Positions 8,871 through 16,790 of a DNA stretch of 64,000 bases are shown here, one piece after another. The position numbers and the translations under genes are program-made. The notes under the pieces are model-generated. The model worked only from the letters and a program-made list of their open reading frames with translations. It searched no databases and had not been told where the DNA came from. Location: the NCBI GenBank assembly GCA_963833505.1, contig CAWHYG010000007.1:2356001-2420000 (forward strand), given 5' to 3'. Source of the stretch: CAWHYG01 sp963833505. GTDB taxonomy: Bacteria; Eisenbacteria; RBG-16-71-46; CAIMUX01. Position 1 is the stretch's first letter. Each line of letters begins with the position of its first letter.

Positions 8871-9848
8871 TTGGAAGTGCGCACCTACGAACCGTCCGAT
8901 CACGACGCCTGCCTCGAGCTGTTGCGGCGCGGGCACGATCCGGACTTCAGCGCCGAGCGGTTCGACTGGCTGCATGAGGAATGTCCGCACGGCCGCTCGA
9001 TGCGCCTCGTCTGCTCTGATCGTGGTCGAGTCGTCGGCTTCTATGCCGCGATTCCCAAGCGCTTCATCCTTGGCAACACGACGCTGGTCGGCGCCCACGA
9101 CGTCGATCCGGTGGTTGATCCTGCCTATCGCGGCCGCGGCGTCTTCGGGTCCCTGTTGGACTTCGCCCTCGGATCCTTCCGGGGCGTCGACTTTTTCTTC
9201 AACTTCGCCAACGATGCATCGCGCCCCGGTTTCCTCAGTCGGGGATGGAAGGTTCTTGGGCTGCTCCACGACGCCATCTGCCAGCTCGGGTGCCGGCGCT
9301 GGAAACCGCTGGATGCCGTCCTCTACCTGGCCACCGCGGCCCGCGCCCGAAGCCTCCCGAAGGGAACGATCCTGCGGGGCGACCTCAAGACCATTCTGGC
9401 CGAGCACGGTTTGCCGATCGTGCCGCCGGCGGATCGCCTCTGGGTGGATCGTTCCGAGGAGTATCTGCTGTGGCGGTACGCTCGGAGCCCCTTGAGGCGC
9501 TATCGATGCTACGCCCTTGAGATCGAGGGAAGGGTTCGGCTGGCCCTCCTCGTCCGTCGTGAAAGCCCGGGAGGGCCGCTGCTCCTCGTCGACGTCATGG
9601 GCTCGGACCCGTTCGAGTACGATCTCGGTCCCTTGATCGGAGCGCTGCGGCGCGATCATCCGGGGGCTCGAGCGATGATGTGGGATACGACCGCGCCGAC
9701 CGCCCGACGTTTTTTTCTCGTCAATCCGATGCATAGATCCGCCGGCTATCCGCTCCTGATCCGCGGCGGCACCGGGAGCGCCCGAATCGAGGAACGGATC
9801 CGATTCGAACGCCTGTTCCTCACCTACGGTGACATGGAACATTTCTGA
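8871..9848 (+). CDS. GNAT-family acyltransferase of the polysaccharide locus
   Basis: 325 residues beginning at a TTG (EVRTYEPSDHDACLELLRRG). The first half is a GNAT domain with VVGFYAAIPKRFI on the central strands and VDPAYRGRGVFGSLLDFAL, the R-x-x-G-x-G/A acetyl-CoA-binding loop. The second half is a related fold with VRLALLVRRE and ends near GDMEHF. The product probably acylates a sugar or amino-sugar precursor. No signal peptide. It follows a GT2 gene closely and precedes a promoter-like element and the polymerase gene, so it may end the first plus-strand transcript. Confidence 0.78.
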   Translation: MEVRTYEPSDHDACLELLRRGHDPDFSAERFDWLHEECPHGRSMRLVCSDRGRVVGFYAAIPKRFILGNTTLVGAHDVDPVVDPAYRGRGVFGSLLDFALGSFRGVDFFFNFANDASRPGFLSRGWKVLGLLHDAICQLGCRRWKPLDAVLYLATAARARSLPKGTILRGDLKTILAEHGLPIVPPADRLWVDRSEEYLLWRYARSPLRRYRCYALEIEGRVRLALLVRRESPGGPLLLVDVMGSDPFEYDLGPLIGALRRDHPGARAMMWDTTAPTARRFFLVNPMHRSAGYPLLIRGGTGSARIEERIRFERLFLTYGDMEHF

Positions 9849-9931
9849 CCTCACAGCACCACCGGACTTCGAAGCCAATGGAGGCGTGGGGCGGCCCATC
9901 GGCGGGCATGGTCGCGGCCCCAGCCAATGCT

Positions 9932-9960
9932 TGCGCGGTACGCCGGGGTAGGCTAGAATG
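9932..9960 (+). promoter_or_regulatory. Sigma70-like promoter ahead of the polymerase gene
   Basis: TTGCGC (9932-9937) and TAGAAT (9955-9960) are separated by 17 bases and lie 40 bases before the ATG at 10001. This is the only promoter-like pair in the gap between the GNAT and polymerase genes. It is a match by eye only. Confidence 0.45.
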
Positions 9961-10000
9961 ACGCGGGCCAGGGAGACGTAACGCAACTTTACCCTTTAGA

Positions 10001-11455
10001 ATGCGCGAACTTACCGGAACAGAAATGCCTGTCCGATCGTTGCCGAACTCGATCGGACCCTTTGAAGAAGGCCGACCCGGCCGACCCAGGCCGCGGCGTC
10101 GCACCGGTTGGACCGTCGCCGGCATCCTGGGCAGCGCCTTGGCGGGAATTGCTGTTGTCTTCTGTCCTGCCAGTCTCGTCATCGGAGCGGTCGTCTGCAC
10201 CCTGGCCGTCTATCTCGTCCTGACCCGGCCGTTCATCGGGCTCCTGCTCTACACCCTGACCTTCGCCTTACGGCCGGCCGAGGTCTATCCCTCCCTGGGC
10301 CCGCTCCACGTGGAGAGGATCATCGGCGCTCTTGCCCTGGCCGCAATGTACATGGAGCAGCAACGGCGCTCGAAGCGCCTGTCCGTGGATGCAACCCGCC
10401 AGACGCGGCTTCTCCTTCTTCTCGCTCTGCCGATCCTCCTGTCCGTTCCATTTGCCTACGTTCGCTCCAGAGCATTGAACGGATTCGTGGATTTCCTCAA
10501 GCTGCTGGCGTGGTATCTGCTGGTCGTTCAACTTCTCGACCGACAACGCCGGCTGAGGATCTTCGTCGTCCTGTTTCTCGCCCTCGTCTGCTACATCGCT
10601 TTTGACGCTTTGTACGGCTACACCCACGGGTCGGTCGCATTCCGCATGGGAATCCAACGGGCGGTCGGACAGACCGATGCCGGGGGCGACCCGAACACGC
10701 TGGCCGCGACCATGTCCGCCACCATTCCGCTTCTCATCCTTCTGGCCTTTCACAGACCTCTTCGGTGGATGCGAGCCGTTCCGGCGGTGGTGGCGGTCCT
10801 GCTGTCCATCATCGTGGGGGTCACGGGATCCCGCTCTGGACTGCTGGGTTTCCTGGGCGGCCTCTCCTTTCTCTGGTGGAGAGCCCGTCATCGCCTGCCG
10901 GTTGCGCTCGTCGCCGGCGCCCTTCTCATCTTCGGATTCGTCGTGCTTCCGCAGCAGTACAAGACCCGCTATTCCACGATCACGGAGGGAGTGGCGCACG
11001 GGACGTTCGACGGATCCTCCTTGGGGCGATTCAGCGTCTGGAAAAAGGGCCTGCGGATGATCATGGATCGGCCGCTGACCGGAGTGGGGATCGATTGTTT
11101 CGGAGTGGCCAATGCGGCGGCCTACTCAGAGGAGGGCCGGGCCAGCTATCTTCAGGCGCACAGCCTCTACGTCCAGGTTCCGGCGGAGATCGGTCTGCCT
11201 GGCGCGATCATCTTCTTCGCCTTTCTCGTCGAGGCCATCCGCCTCAACCGCAACGTCCGTCGGAAGCTCACGACCGCGGGCCGCTCCGGACAATTTGAAG
11301 TCGTCGTCCTGCACGGCATGGCCGCAGGTTTCTTTGCGCTGCTCGTGACCGGGATCTTCGGGCACAGCTTCATGAGATACACATGGTATGTGTACGCCGG
11401 GCTGGGCGCGGCCATGGCGAGGACGGTCGGCGAGGGCAGCGCAACGCCGGCCTGA
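10001..11455 (+). CDS. O-antigen ligase / Wzy-like polymerase family membrane protein
   Basis: 484 residues, nearly all hydrophobic, with about ten to twelve membrane segments. The family signature region is present: VGQTDAGGDPNTLAATM before a membrane segment, SRSGLLGFLGGL, then the long periplasmic loop with PLTGVGIDCFGV and QAHSLYVQVPAEIGLPG. The conserved His and Arg positions of the Wzy_C domain fit this region. These proteins link or polymerise lipid-borne repeat units at the periplasmic face of the inner membrane. A 60-residue basic, Pro-rich leader precedes the first membrane segment; a later ATG at 10025 is possible. The Wzx flippase and a nucleotide-sugar epimerase lie next door, completing a Wzx/Wzy-like set. 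Confidence 0.85.
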   Translation: MRELTGTEMPVRSLPNSIGPFEEGRPGRPRPRRRTGWTVAGILGSALAGIAVVFCPASLVIGAVVCTLAVYLVLTRPFIGLLLYTLTFALRPAEVYPSLGPLHVERIIGALALAAMYMEQQRRSKRLSVDATRQTRLLLLLALPILLSVPFAYVRSRALNGFVDFLKLLAWYLLVVQLLDRQRRLRIFVVLFLALVCYIAFDALYGYTHGSVAFRMGIQRAVGQTDAGGDPNTLAATMSATIPLLILLAFHRPLRWMRAVPAVVAVLLSIIVGVTGSRSGLLGFLGGLSFLWWRARHRLPVALVAGALLIFGFVVLPQQYKTRYSTITEGVAHGTFDGSSLGRFSVWKKGLRMIMDRPLTGVGIDCFGVANAAAYSEEGRASYLQAHSLYVQVPAEIGLPGAIIFFAFLVEAIRLNRNVRRKLTTAGRSGQFEVVVLHGMAAGFFALLVTGIFGHSFMRYTWYVYAGLGAAMARTVGEGSATPA

Positions 11456-11524
11456 CCGGCGGATGCGACACCGCCGTGTCCTTTTCGCGAGCCGCCCAGG
11501 CGTCCTGACGAATCAGGAACGGAA

Positions 11525-13054
11525 TCAGCGCCGGGATCCCAGGGTCCTTCCGACGACCCTCCGCAGCTCTCCCCGTGCCGCCACCAGCTCGTCCAGCGAG
11601 ATGACTCTCGCCGCGAGAAGCAGGATCGGATAGAGCATGATCACACTGAGCTGCACCGCCACGTCGAGCAGGACCTTCTCCTGGGAGAGCATCGCCCCGA
11701 TCCCGTAGAGACCGCAGCCGATGCCCAGGATCCAGGCCGCCTTGCCCGCCTCGAAGACGACCCGGTCAACCCGGCATGCCAGCACGTACATTAAGGCGGA
11801 GCGACCGGCGTAGGTGATCAGCGTGGCTTCGGCCCCACCCCAGGCACCGAACCTCGGGATGAGCAGAAAGTTCAGAAGCAGGTTGACGATCCCCATCGAT
11901 ACATTGAGGTAGGCATAGTAGGTCGTACGCTTCCGATAGGAGACCGGAATGGTGAAATGATAGTAGAAGGCATGGATCACGTGGGCGAGGGCGATCATGG
12001 GCACGATACGATAGGCGGACCAGTACGGCCGCGTGGTCAGAACCCGCACCAGTTCACGGGCAACGCAGGAAATCCCGAGGGAGGCAAAGGTGAGGAGCGC
12101 CAGGAAGTAGGTGAAGATACGGGCGAAGACGTGCTCCGCGTCCTCCCTGCCGTAACGTTCGAAACGCCGGGGCGTCCAGATCTGGATGAATGGAGAGGTC
12201 AGCAACCGGTGCATCATGGCGCCGAGTTTGTAGCCGAGGGAGTAGAGGCCGGCGTCGGCCAGCGAGACATAGGCCTTGACGAAGTACCGGTCGGAGGCGA
12301 TCGCCACGTAGCTTCCGAGATTGGAAGGAATCAGCGGCAGTCCGAAGGTCATCATTTCCTTGATGACCTGGCGATCGAGGGCCAGACCGGTTCGGGACAG
12401 GACCAGAACCGTTGCGATCAAAGCCGTCAGTCCGCTCGCGATCAACGTCGCGACCAGCATGCCGAGGCTTCCCCATCGGAATCCGACGATGAAGACGATG
12501 TTCAGGGCAATGGTGAGAGCAGTCTGGGTCAGAGAAAAGACAAGGAACGTCGTGGAGCGCTGACGGACGCGCAGGTACGTCGTAACGACGGCCGTCTGGA
12601 ATTGGGCGGCCAGGGACAGGAAGAGCACGGTGAAATGGATCGAGTACCGGGGTGAATCCAGAAACAATCGGGCGGCCGGCCGGCTCAGGAGGGTCAACAG
12701 ACCGGCCGCCACGGCGCAGGCGCATCCCATCCCGACGATGGTGGTGCTGACGACCCGGTTGCGCCACTCCGCATCCTCCCGATCGAAGTAGAACCTGCTC
12801 ATCGCTTCGGTTACACCCAGGCCGACCACGATGGAGAGGATTCCGGAGATGAAATAGAGGATTTCCAGCGCCCCGTAGTCCGTCGGGGTGAGGTACCGCG
12901 TATAGAGCGGAAGGAGCAGGATGGACACCGCCTGGCTCAGGATGTTCGCCAGGCCGAAAACGGAGCCATGCCGCAGGATGACTTTGGATTCCGAGCCCAG
13001 GTTTCTGCTCGGGGTGTCGGAGGTCCGTTTCACCGCCCACGGGAAGAGTCCCAT
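11525..13054 (-). CDS. Wzx-like polysaccharide flippase (MOP superfamily)
   Basis: 509 residues with about 12-14 membrane segments and the MOP-family opening GLANILSQAVSILLLP just after a short basic N-terminus. TRYLTPTDYGALEILYF follows, a common early motif (the R-x-L-T/S-P-x-D-Y-G pattern) in Wzx and RfbX proteins. Later segments include FGLPLIPSNLGSYV and DRYFVKAY. Members flip lipid-linked oligosaccharide units across the inner membrane. The gene is convergent with the polymerase gene (69 bases between stops) and lies downstream of the epimerase in the same direction, with 258 bases between (13055-13312) that show no gene. Confidence 0.88.
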   Translation of the reverse strand: MGLFPWAVKRTSDTPSRNLGSESKVILRHGSVFGLANILSQAVSILLLPLYTRYLTPTDYGALEILYFISGILSIVVGLGVTEAMSRFYFDREDAEWRNRVVSTTIVGMGCACAVAAGLLTLLSRPAARLFLDSPRYSIHFTVLFLSLAAQFQTAVVTTYLRVRQRSTTFLVFSLTQTALTIALNIVFIVGFRWGSLGMLVATLIASGLTALIATVLVLSRTGLALDRQVIKEMMTFGLPLIPSNLGSYVAIASDRYFVKAYVSLADAGLYSLGYKLGAMMHRLLTSPFIQIWTPRRFERYGREDAEHVFARIFTYFLALLTFASLGISCVARELVRVLTTRPYWSAYRIVPMIALAHVIHAFYYHFTIPVSYRKRTTYYAYLNVSMGIVNLLLNFLLIPRFGAWGGAEATLITYAGRSALMYVLACRVDRVVFEAGKAAWILGIGCGLYGIGAMLSQEKVLLDVAVQLSVIMLYPILLLAARVISLDELVAARGELRRVVGRTLGSRR

Positions 13055-13312
13055 TGCACCCCTGAGTTCATTTCTCGCGCCGGCACCAAGCCCAACGAGC
13101 GTCCCGCAATCAGTCTACGCCAACCTCGCCCGCATGTCTCACGCGGTTTCTGCGGCGGCAGCGGACCGTGCAATTGCGGGCCACGGATACCGGTGCGCCG
13201 CCGGATGGAGTGACAAGGACTCACCTGCAGGCCGCGGCCCCCCGGGCGGGCGCCGCGGCGAATAGGCCCGGGAGCTGTCTCAAGCCCGATACTCTCGTTC
13301 GGGGCCTGGCTT

Positions 13313-14428
13313 TCATGCGGATCGGAGCGCGGCCAGGATCCGTTCCGCCGCGTGTCCATCTCCGTAGGGGCTTTGGACGCGCGCCATCCGGTCGTACTCC
13401 TCCGGATTCGTGAGCAGGTTTCGCACGGCCGATACGATTGCCGCCCGATGCGGCCCTACCATCCGAACGGCTCCCGACTCCACGCCTTCCGGTCGTTCCG
13501 TCCGGTCCCGGGTACAGAGCACCGGCTTTCCGAGAGCCGGGGCCTCCTCCTGCACGCCGCCTGAATCCGTGATGACCAGACAAGAGCGCCGGAGAAGCGA
13601 AACGAACGTCAGGTAGTCCAGAGGCGGCTCCAGTCGGAGGCGTCCGCCCGCTGCGACCGGATTCAGCAGGCTCCGCGCGGTTTCCTGGACACGCGGATTC
13701 AGATGGACCGGATACACGACCTCGACGTCAGGAAACTCCGCCACGACGTCCCGCAGAGCGAGGCAAAGATTTTCGAGGCCCGGGCCGAAGTTCTCCCGGC
13801 GGTGGCCCGTGACCAGAATCAAGCGGCGCACGCCCGGATCCGAAACCTCGGATGGAGGTCCTCCGGCCTCGTCCAGGCGATCGCAGACGTAGTGGAGGGC
13901 GTCGATCACAGGGTTTCCGGTCACTCGAATCGCAGCGTCGAGGATGCCCTCGCGGAGAAGATTCCCGCGGGCCCATTCCGTCGGAGCCAGATGGAGAGAC
14001 GCGAGCCGCGTCGTGAGTGTGCGGTTCATCTCCTCAGGAAAAGGCGCAGCCGGATCCCAGGTCCTGAGTCCCGCCTCGACGTGGGCCACGGGGATGTTCC
14101 GGTGGAAGGCGGCGAGTGCGGAGGCCAGGACCGAAGTCGTGTCTCCCTGAATGATCAGCCAGTCAGGCCGGGAGCGAACTAGGATCGGGTCGAGTCGCTC
14201 AAGGACGCCTGCCGCCACGGAGGAGAGGGTCTGGTCTGGCTGCATGATGTGCAGATCGTGATCCACGGTCAGGCCGAAGAAGTCCAGGAAGGGGGCCGCC
14301 ATGTCACGGTGTTGCCCGGTGAGGCAGACTTCCGTCTCCAGGCCCGCGCGTTCGCGGTTGGCCTGCCGGATCACCGGGGCCAACTTGATGACCTCGGGCC
14401 TGGTGCCGAGCACGAAGAGAAGTTTCAT
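13313..14428 (-). CDS. wecB: UDP-N-acetylglucosamine 2-epimerase (non-hydrolysing)
   Basis: About 371 residues from the ATG at 14428 (MKLLFVLGTRPEVIKLAPV), preferred over an upstream ATG because the family begins exactly there. Further family motifs are CLTGQHRDMAAPF, IQGDTTSVLASALAAF, VAHVEAGLRTWD, PFPEEMNRTLTT, VTGHRRENFG and DSGGVQEEAPALGKPVL. The enzyme interconverts UDP-GlcNAc and UDP-ManNAc in the cytoplasm, feeding ManNAc or its derivatives into a surface polysaccharide. It is of usual length with all expected catalytic Asp, Glu and His positions visible. Its place at the end of the locus, beside Wzx, supports that role. Confidence 0.93.
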   Translation of the reverse strand: MKLLFVLGTRPEVIKLAPVIRQANRERAGLETEVCLTGQHRDMAAPFLDFFGLTVDHDLHIMQPDQTLSSVAAGVLERLDPILVRSRPDWLIIQGDTTSVLASALAAFHRNIPVAHVEAGLRTWDPAAPFPEEMNRTLTTRLASLHLAPTEWARGNLLREGILDAAIRVTGNPVIDALHYVCDRLDEAGGPPSEVSDPGVRRLILVTGHRRENFGPGLENLCLALRDVVAEFPDVEVVYPVHLNPRVQETARSLLNPVAAGGRLRLEPPLDYLTFVSLLRRSCLVITDSGGVQEEAPALGKPVLCTRDRTERPEGVESGAVRMVGPHRAAIVSAVRNLLTNPEEYDRMARVQSPYGDGHAAERILAALRSA

Positions 14429-14780
14429 GGAAGCGTGGAAAGACCCGACTCCGGACGGAAGCTCCTCAAGCAACCCGGGTATGATGGCCGCCCCGAGTTC
14501 GCTGAGTCAAGGACCGGAATTCTCCGCGCCTATCGGGCTCCCGGATGTAAGGATCACCTGACAGTTGGATGGGCGCAAATCTGGGAACGCAGCCTGGGTC
14601 CGGAAGAGCGCCGCCGTATCTTGCCAGAACATCGACCATTCCGCTCCGGTCAAGGCTGTGCTCAATGCTGGCATGTGAAATGCTTGAATATCTGGGGTTG
14701 TGGTCCGCGCTGAGTACGACTGTGGAATCTTGAGGGGGTTTCCCGATGGGAGCCGTCATGTCCGGGAGGGAGGTTTGCAG
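14429..14780. other. Intergenic region between the epimerase and first PEP-CTERM gene
   Basis: This 352-base gap separates two divergent genes. Beyond the sigma54-like element at 14668-14684 and a GGGAGGGAGG ribosome site just before 14781, I see no gene or hairpin in it. Confidence 0.5.
14668..14684 (+). promoter_or_regulatory. Sigma54-like (-24/-12) element, PEP-CTERM gene 1
   Basis: CTGGCATGTGAAATGCT has GG and GC separated by exactly ten bases, matching the RpoN pattern TGGCACG-N4-TTGC at most positions. It ends about 97 bases before the ATG at 14781. Equivalent elements precede the other three PEP-CTERM genes. Confidence 0.5.
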
Positions 14781-15467
14781 ATGCGCCCGAAAACTCTGAT
14801 TCTCGTAGTGGCACTGGCCCTGGCTCTGTTGTATCCCCATGCCGCTCAGGCGTATGTCACCTGGGTGAACCCGCTCGGAGGTGGCGACGGCAGCGAGAAC
14901 AGCCTCAGCCAGATCCTGCTCAACCTCTACGGGCCCGGCAACACGCTCAGGATTGCCGACGGCCCCTCTCCTGGAGACCAGATCTGGCACAACCCGGACG
15001 GCCAGGCCAGGGCAGAAGTGAAGTGGGCAGCCGACGAAAGTTACTTCGGGTATGAAGCCGGCTTGGGCGGGGGCATTGGACCGGGAAACTTCAATTCCTT
15101 GCTCTTGGTCGAAGACCAAGGGCCTCTCGACAACTGGATCTCCCTGCCCAGCAAAGGACCCAAAGGGAGCGGTCCGATCTTCCGCTTCGGGCTTAACGAC
15201 GTCACCACGAACTCGTACTGGAGTTCCCTGCAGTCGGATAACCCCGGAGGACGCGACCACGAAGTCACTTACCTCATCACGGGGGGTCTGTCCAAGGGAG
15301 ACTACGCCCTTGGATGGGAGGACCGCGATCTGGGTGATCAAGACTATCAGGACGCGGTGGTCCAAGTCCATGGTCTGTCGCCCGTACCGGAACCAGGGAC
15401 CCTGACTCTGCTCGCACTTTGCGGCGGATTCGCGGCCGTCCTCTATCGCCGCCGTCGCAACTCCTGA
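14781..15467 (+). CDS. PEP-CTERM sorting-domain protein 1
   Basis: About 228 residues from the ATG at 14781, which follows the strong ribosome site GGGAGGGAGG. The N-terminus is a Sec signal peptide (MRPKTLILVVALALALLYPH, then AQA before the likely cleavage). The mature part has no family I recognise; it is Gly/Asp/Trp rich and contains a single-domain, beta-rich pattern. The C-terminus has VPEPG, a membrane segment (TLTLLALCGGFAAVLY) and a basic RRRR end, the PEP-CTERM signal that exosortase recognises and cleaves. Such proteins are exported and attached to the surface or to exopolysaccharide. A sigma54-like element lies upstream and a perfect hairpin downstream, so it is probably a single-gene transcript. 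Confidence 0.88.
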   Translation: MRPKTLILVVALALALLYPHAAQAYVTWVNPLGGGDGSENSLSQILLNLYGPGNTLRIADGPSPGDQIWHNPDGQARAEVKWAADESYFGYEAGLGGGIGPGNFNSLLLVEDQGPLDNWISLPSKGPKGSGPIFRFGLNDVTTNSYWSSLQSDNPGGRDHEVTYLITGGLSKGDYALGWEDRDLGDQDYQDAVVQVHGLSPVPEPGTLTLLALCGGFAAVLYRRRRNS

Positions 15468-15496
15468 CCGGCAATTCCCCTCGTACCTCGGGGGCA

Positions 15497-15528
15497 GTCG
15501 CGGCGCCGAAGACCTCCGGCGCCGCGAC
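15497..15528 (+). terminator. Strong hairpin after PEP-CTERM gene 1
   Basis: GTCGCGGCGCCG (15497-15508) pairs perfectly with CGGCGCCGCGAC (15517-15528) around an 8-base loop, 29 bases after the stop codon. No T-run follows, so termination may need Rho or the stem may act in mRNA stability. Confidence 0.55.
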
Positions 15529-15825
15529 CGCTTAACCGCGTTTCGGATGTCGGATTCCGGCCCCACAACCTAGCCCGGACCACCCGAATCCGCCCCGCGT
15601 GCTCCATAGCCGGGGTCGGAGGTTCCGACAGGGATGTCCCGATCACTAATCCCCTGAGTTCCCAAGCAATTACAGTCATCCAACGACGTGCTGCGCGCGA
15701 TCGATGACAGGCCTTGCTGACATCGCCGGCCGGAACCCGCGGCCCGGCGGTTGCCGCCGGATCTTGAGAACCACCCAACTGGTTGTAGCGGATGGGGTTG
15801 CAAACGAGCTCCGAATCGTCGGTCT
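15529..15825. other. Intergenic region upstream of PEP-CTERM gene 2
   Basis: This stretch, together with the promoter element that follows it, separates genes 1 and 2. No ribosome site with a sustained reading frame, tRNA-like fold or repeat was found. Confidence 0.45.
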
Positions 15826-15843
15826 TTGGGTACGACAAATGCT
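15826..15843 (+). promoter_or_regulatory. Sigma54-like (-24/-12) element, PEP-CTERM gene 2
   Basis: TTGGGTACGACAAATGCT carries GG and GC ten bases apart (15829-15830 and 15841-15842). The core GGTACG-N4-ATGC is close to RpoN consensus and to the element ahead of PEP-CTERM gene 1. It lies about 85 bases before the GTG at 15928. Confidence 0.5.
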
Positions 15844-15927
15844 CAATAGATCCGGCCTTTGTGTATCAACTGGTTTCGGGTTCATTCACGTCCTAGAAGC
15901 AGGCGGCGATCGGCGACGGAGGTGTGT

Positions 15928-16491
15928 GTGAACAGAGTCGCTAAAGTGTTGAGCCTCCTCATACTCGCTAGCATCCTTCCGGCCGCGCAGGCCAACGCGG
16001 TGGTGTCGATCTTCGACGACCACCTGATCTACGGGCATAGCTGGTCCCAGGAGATGATCCAGTCCGCCGGGGGCCTGTACGACTACGACTTCATCCGAAC
16101 GGATTGGATCGCCGGTCCCCAGTTCTCCCCGCACGGAGGCGTAACTGAGGTCGATCCGAGTTGGACGGATGCCTACGACACCCCGACCAGCAACATCATG
16201 ACCAGGGTGGGCAACCAGAGTGACGATCTGAACTTCACCTGGTGTTGGGAGCAACCCAGGACCTACCTCATCCTCCACGTTGCCATCTATGGCAAGGGCA
16301 ACGCGTGGGAAGAATCGGGAATCTACACGTTGTACGGAGCAGGAGGCCAGAACTGGCGGCCCGACGACTGGAAACCGGGAACGGATGTCCCTCCTGGAGT
16401 GGGTATTCCTGAGGTTCCGGAGCCGACGTCGTTGCTGCTGCTCATCGGTGGGGTGGCGTCATTCGTCTGGCTGAAGCGACGGAGGTCCTGA
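15928..16491 (+). CDS. PEP-CTERM sorting-domain protein 2
   Basis: About 187 residues from a GTG at 15928. GGAGG at 15918-15922 is five bases upstream and decides this start over longer in-frame options. The signal peptide is VNRVAKVLSLLILASILPAA with cleavage after about AQANA. The mature domain (FDDHLIYGHSWSQEMIQSAG, DYDFIRTDW, LNFTWCWEQ) belongs to no family I can name. The end is VPEPTSLLLLIGGVASFVWL followed by KRRRS, a PEP-CTERM tail (motif PEP, membrane helix, basic cluster). It should be exported through Sec and processed by an exosortase. A Rho-independent terminator at 16533-16569 follows. Confidence 0.86.
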   Translation: MNRVAKVLSLLILASILPAAQANAVVSIFDDHLIYGHSWSQEMIQSAGGLYDYDFIRTDWIAGPQFSPHGGVTEVDPSWTDAYDTPTSNIMTRVGNQSDDLNFTWCWEQPRTYLILHVAIYGKGNAWEESGIYTLYGAGGQNWRPDDWKPGTDVPPGVGIPEVPEPTSLLLLIGGVASFVWLKRRRS

Positions 16492-16532
16492 CCGGATAGC
16501 TGGCGGATTGAACCTTCGCGAGCGAGCAACCC

Positions 16533-16569
16533 GATCACCTCCGGGCCTGGGCAGGTGATCTTTGCTTTT
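16533..16569 (+). terminator. Rho-independent terminator after PEP-CTERM gene 2
   Basis: GATCACCT (16533-16540) pairs with AGGTGATC (16553-16560) and is followed at once by TTTGCTTTT. It sits 42 bases after the stop codon. Confidence 0.75.
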
Positions 16570-16712
16570 CTGCGCCTTTCTTCCCTGACCCGGCTGCGTT
16601 CTCGGGATCGTTGCATTCCCCTGGCGGTCGTTTCCTTCGACCCGCTCTGCCGAGCGACCGAGTCATTGTCTCTACTTCCGTTCGGACCGTGCACGGCATT
16701 AGAGCGGAACGC

Positions 16713-16742
16713 TTGTCTTTTTCCGCAATTTGGTAGTATAAT
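16713..16742 (+). promoter_or_regulatory. Sigma70-like promoter of the RCC1/Cys-repeat gene
   Basis: TTGTCT (16713-16718) and a perfect TATAAT (16737-16742) are 18 bases apart in an AT-richer patch, 49 bases before the GTG at 16791. The neighbouring PEP-CTERM genes have sigma54-like elements instead, so this gene is probably controlled separately. Confidence 0.6.
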
Positions 16743-16790
16743 ACGCATGTCGCGGAATGGTCCGTTCTCGCAATAAAAGGGAGTCTGTCC

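Noticed and set aside
10001..11455. Multi-pass protein considered as an exosortase (EpsH).
   Set aside because: It has the O-antigen ligase layout (GVGIDCFG, QAHSLYVQVPAEIGLPG loop) and lacks the Cys...Arg...His arrangement expected of exosortase.
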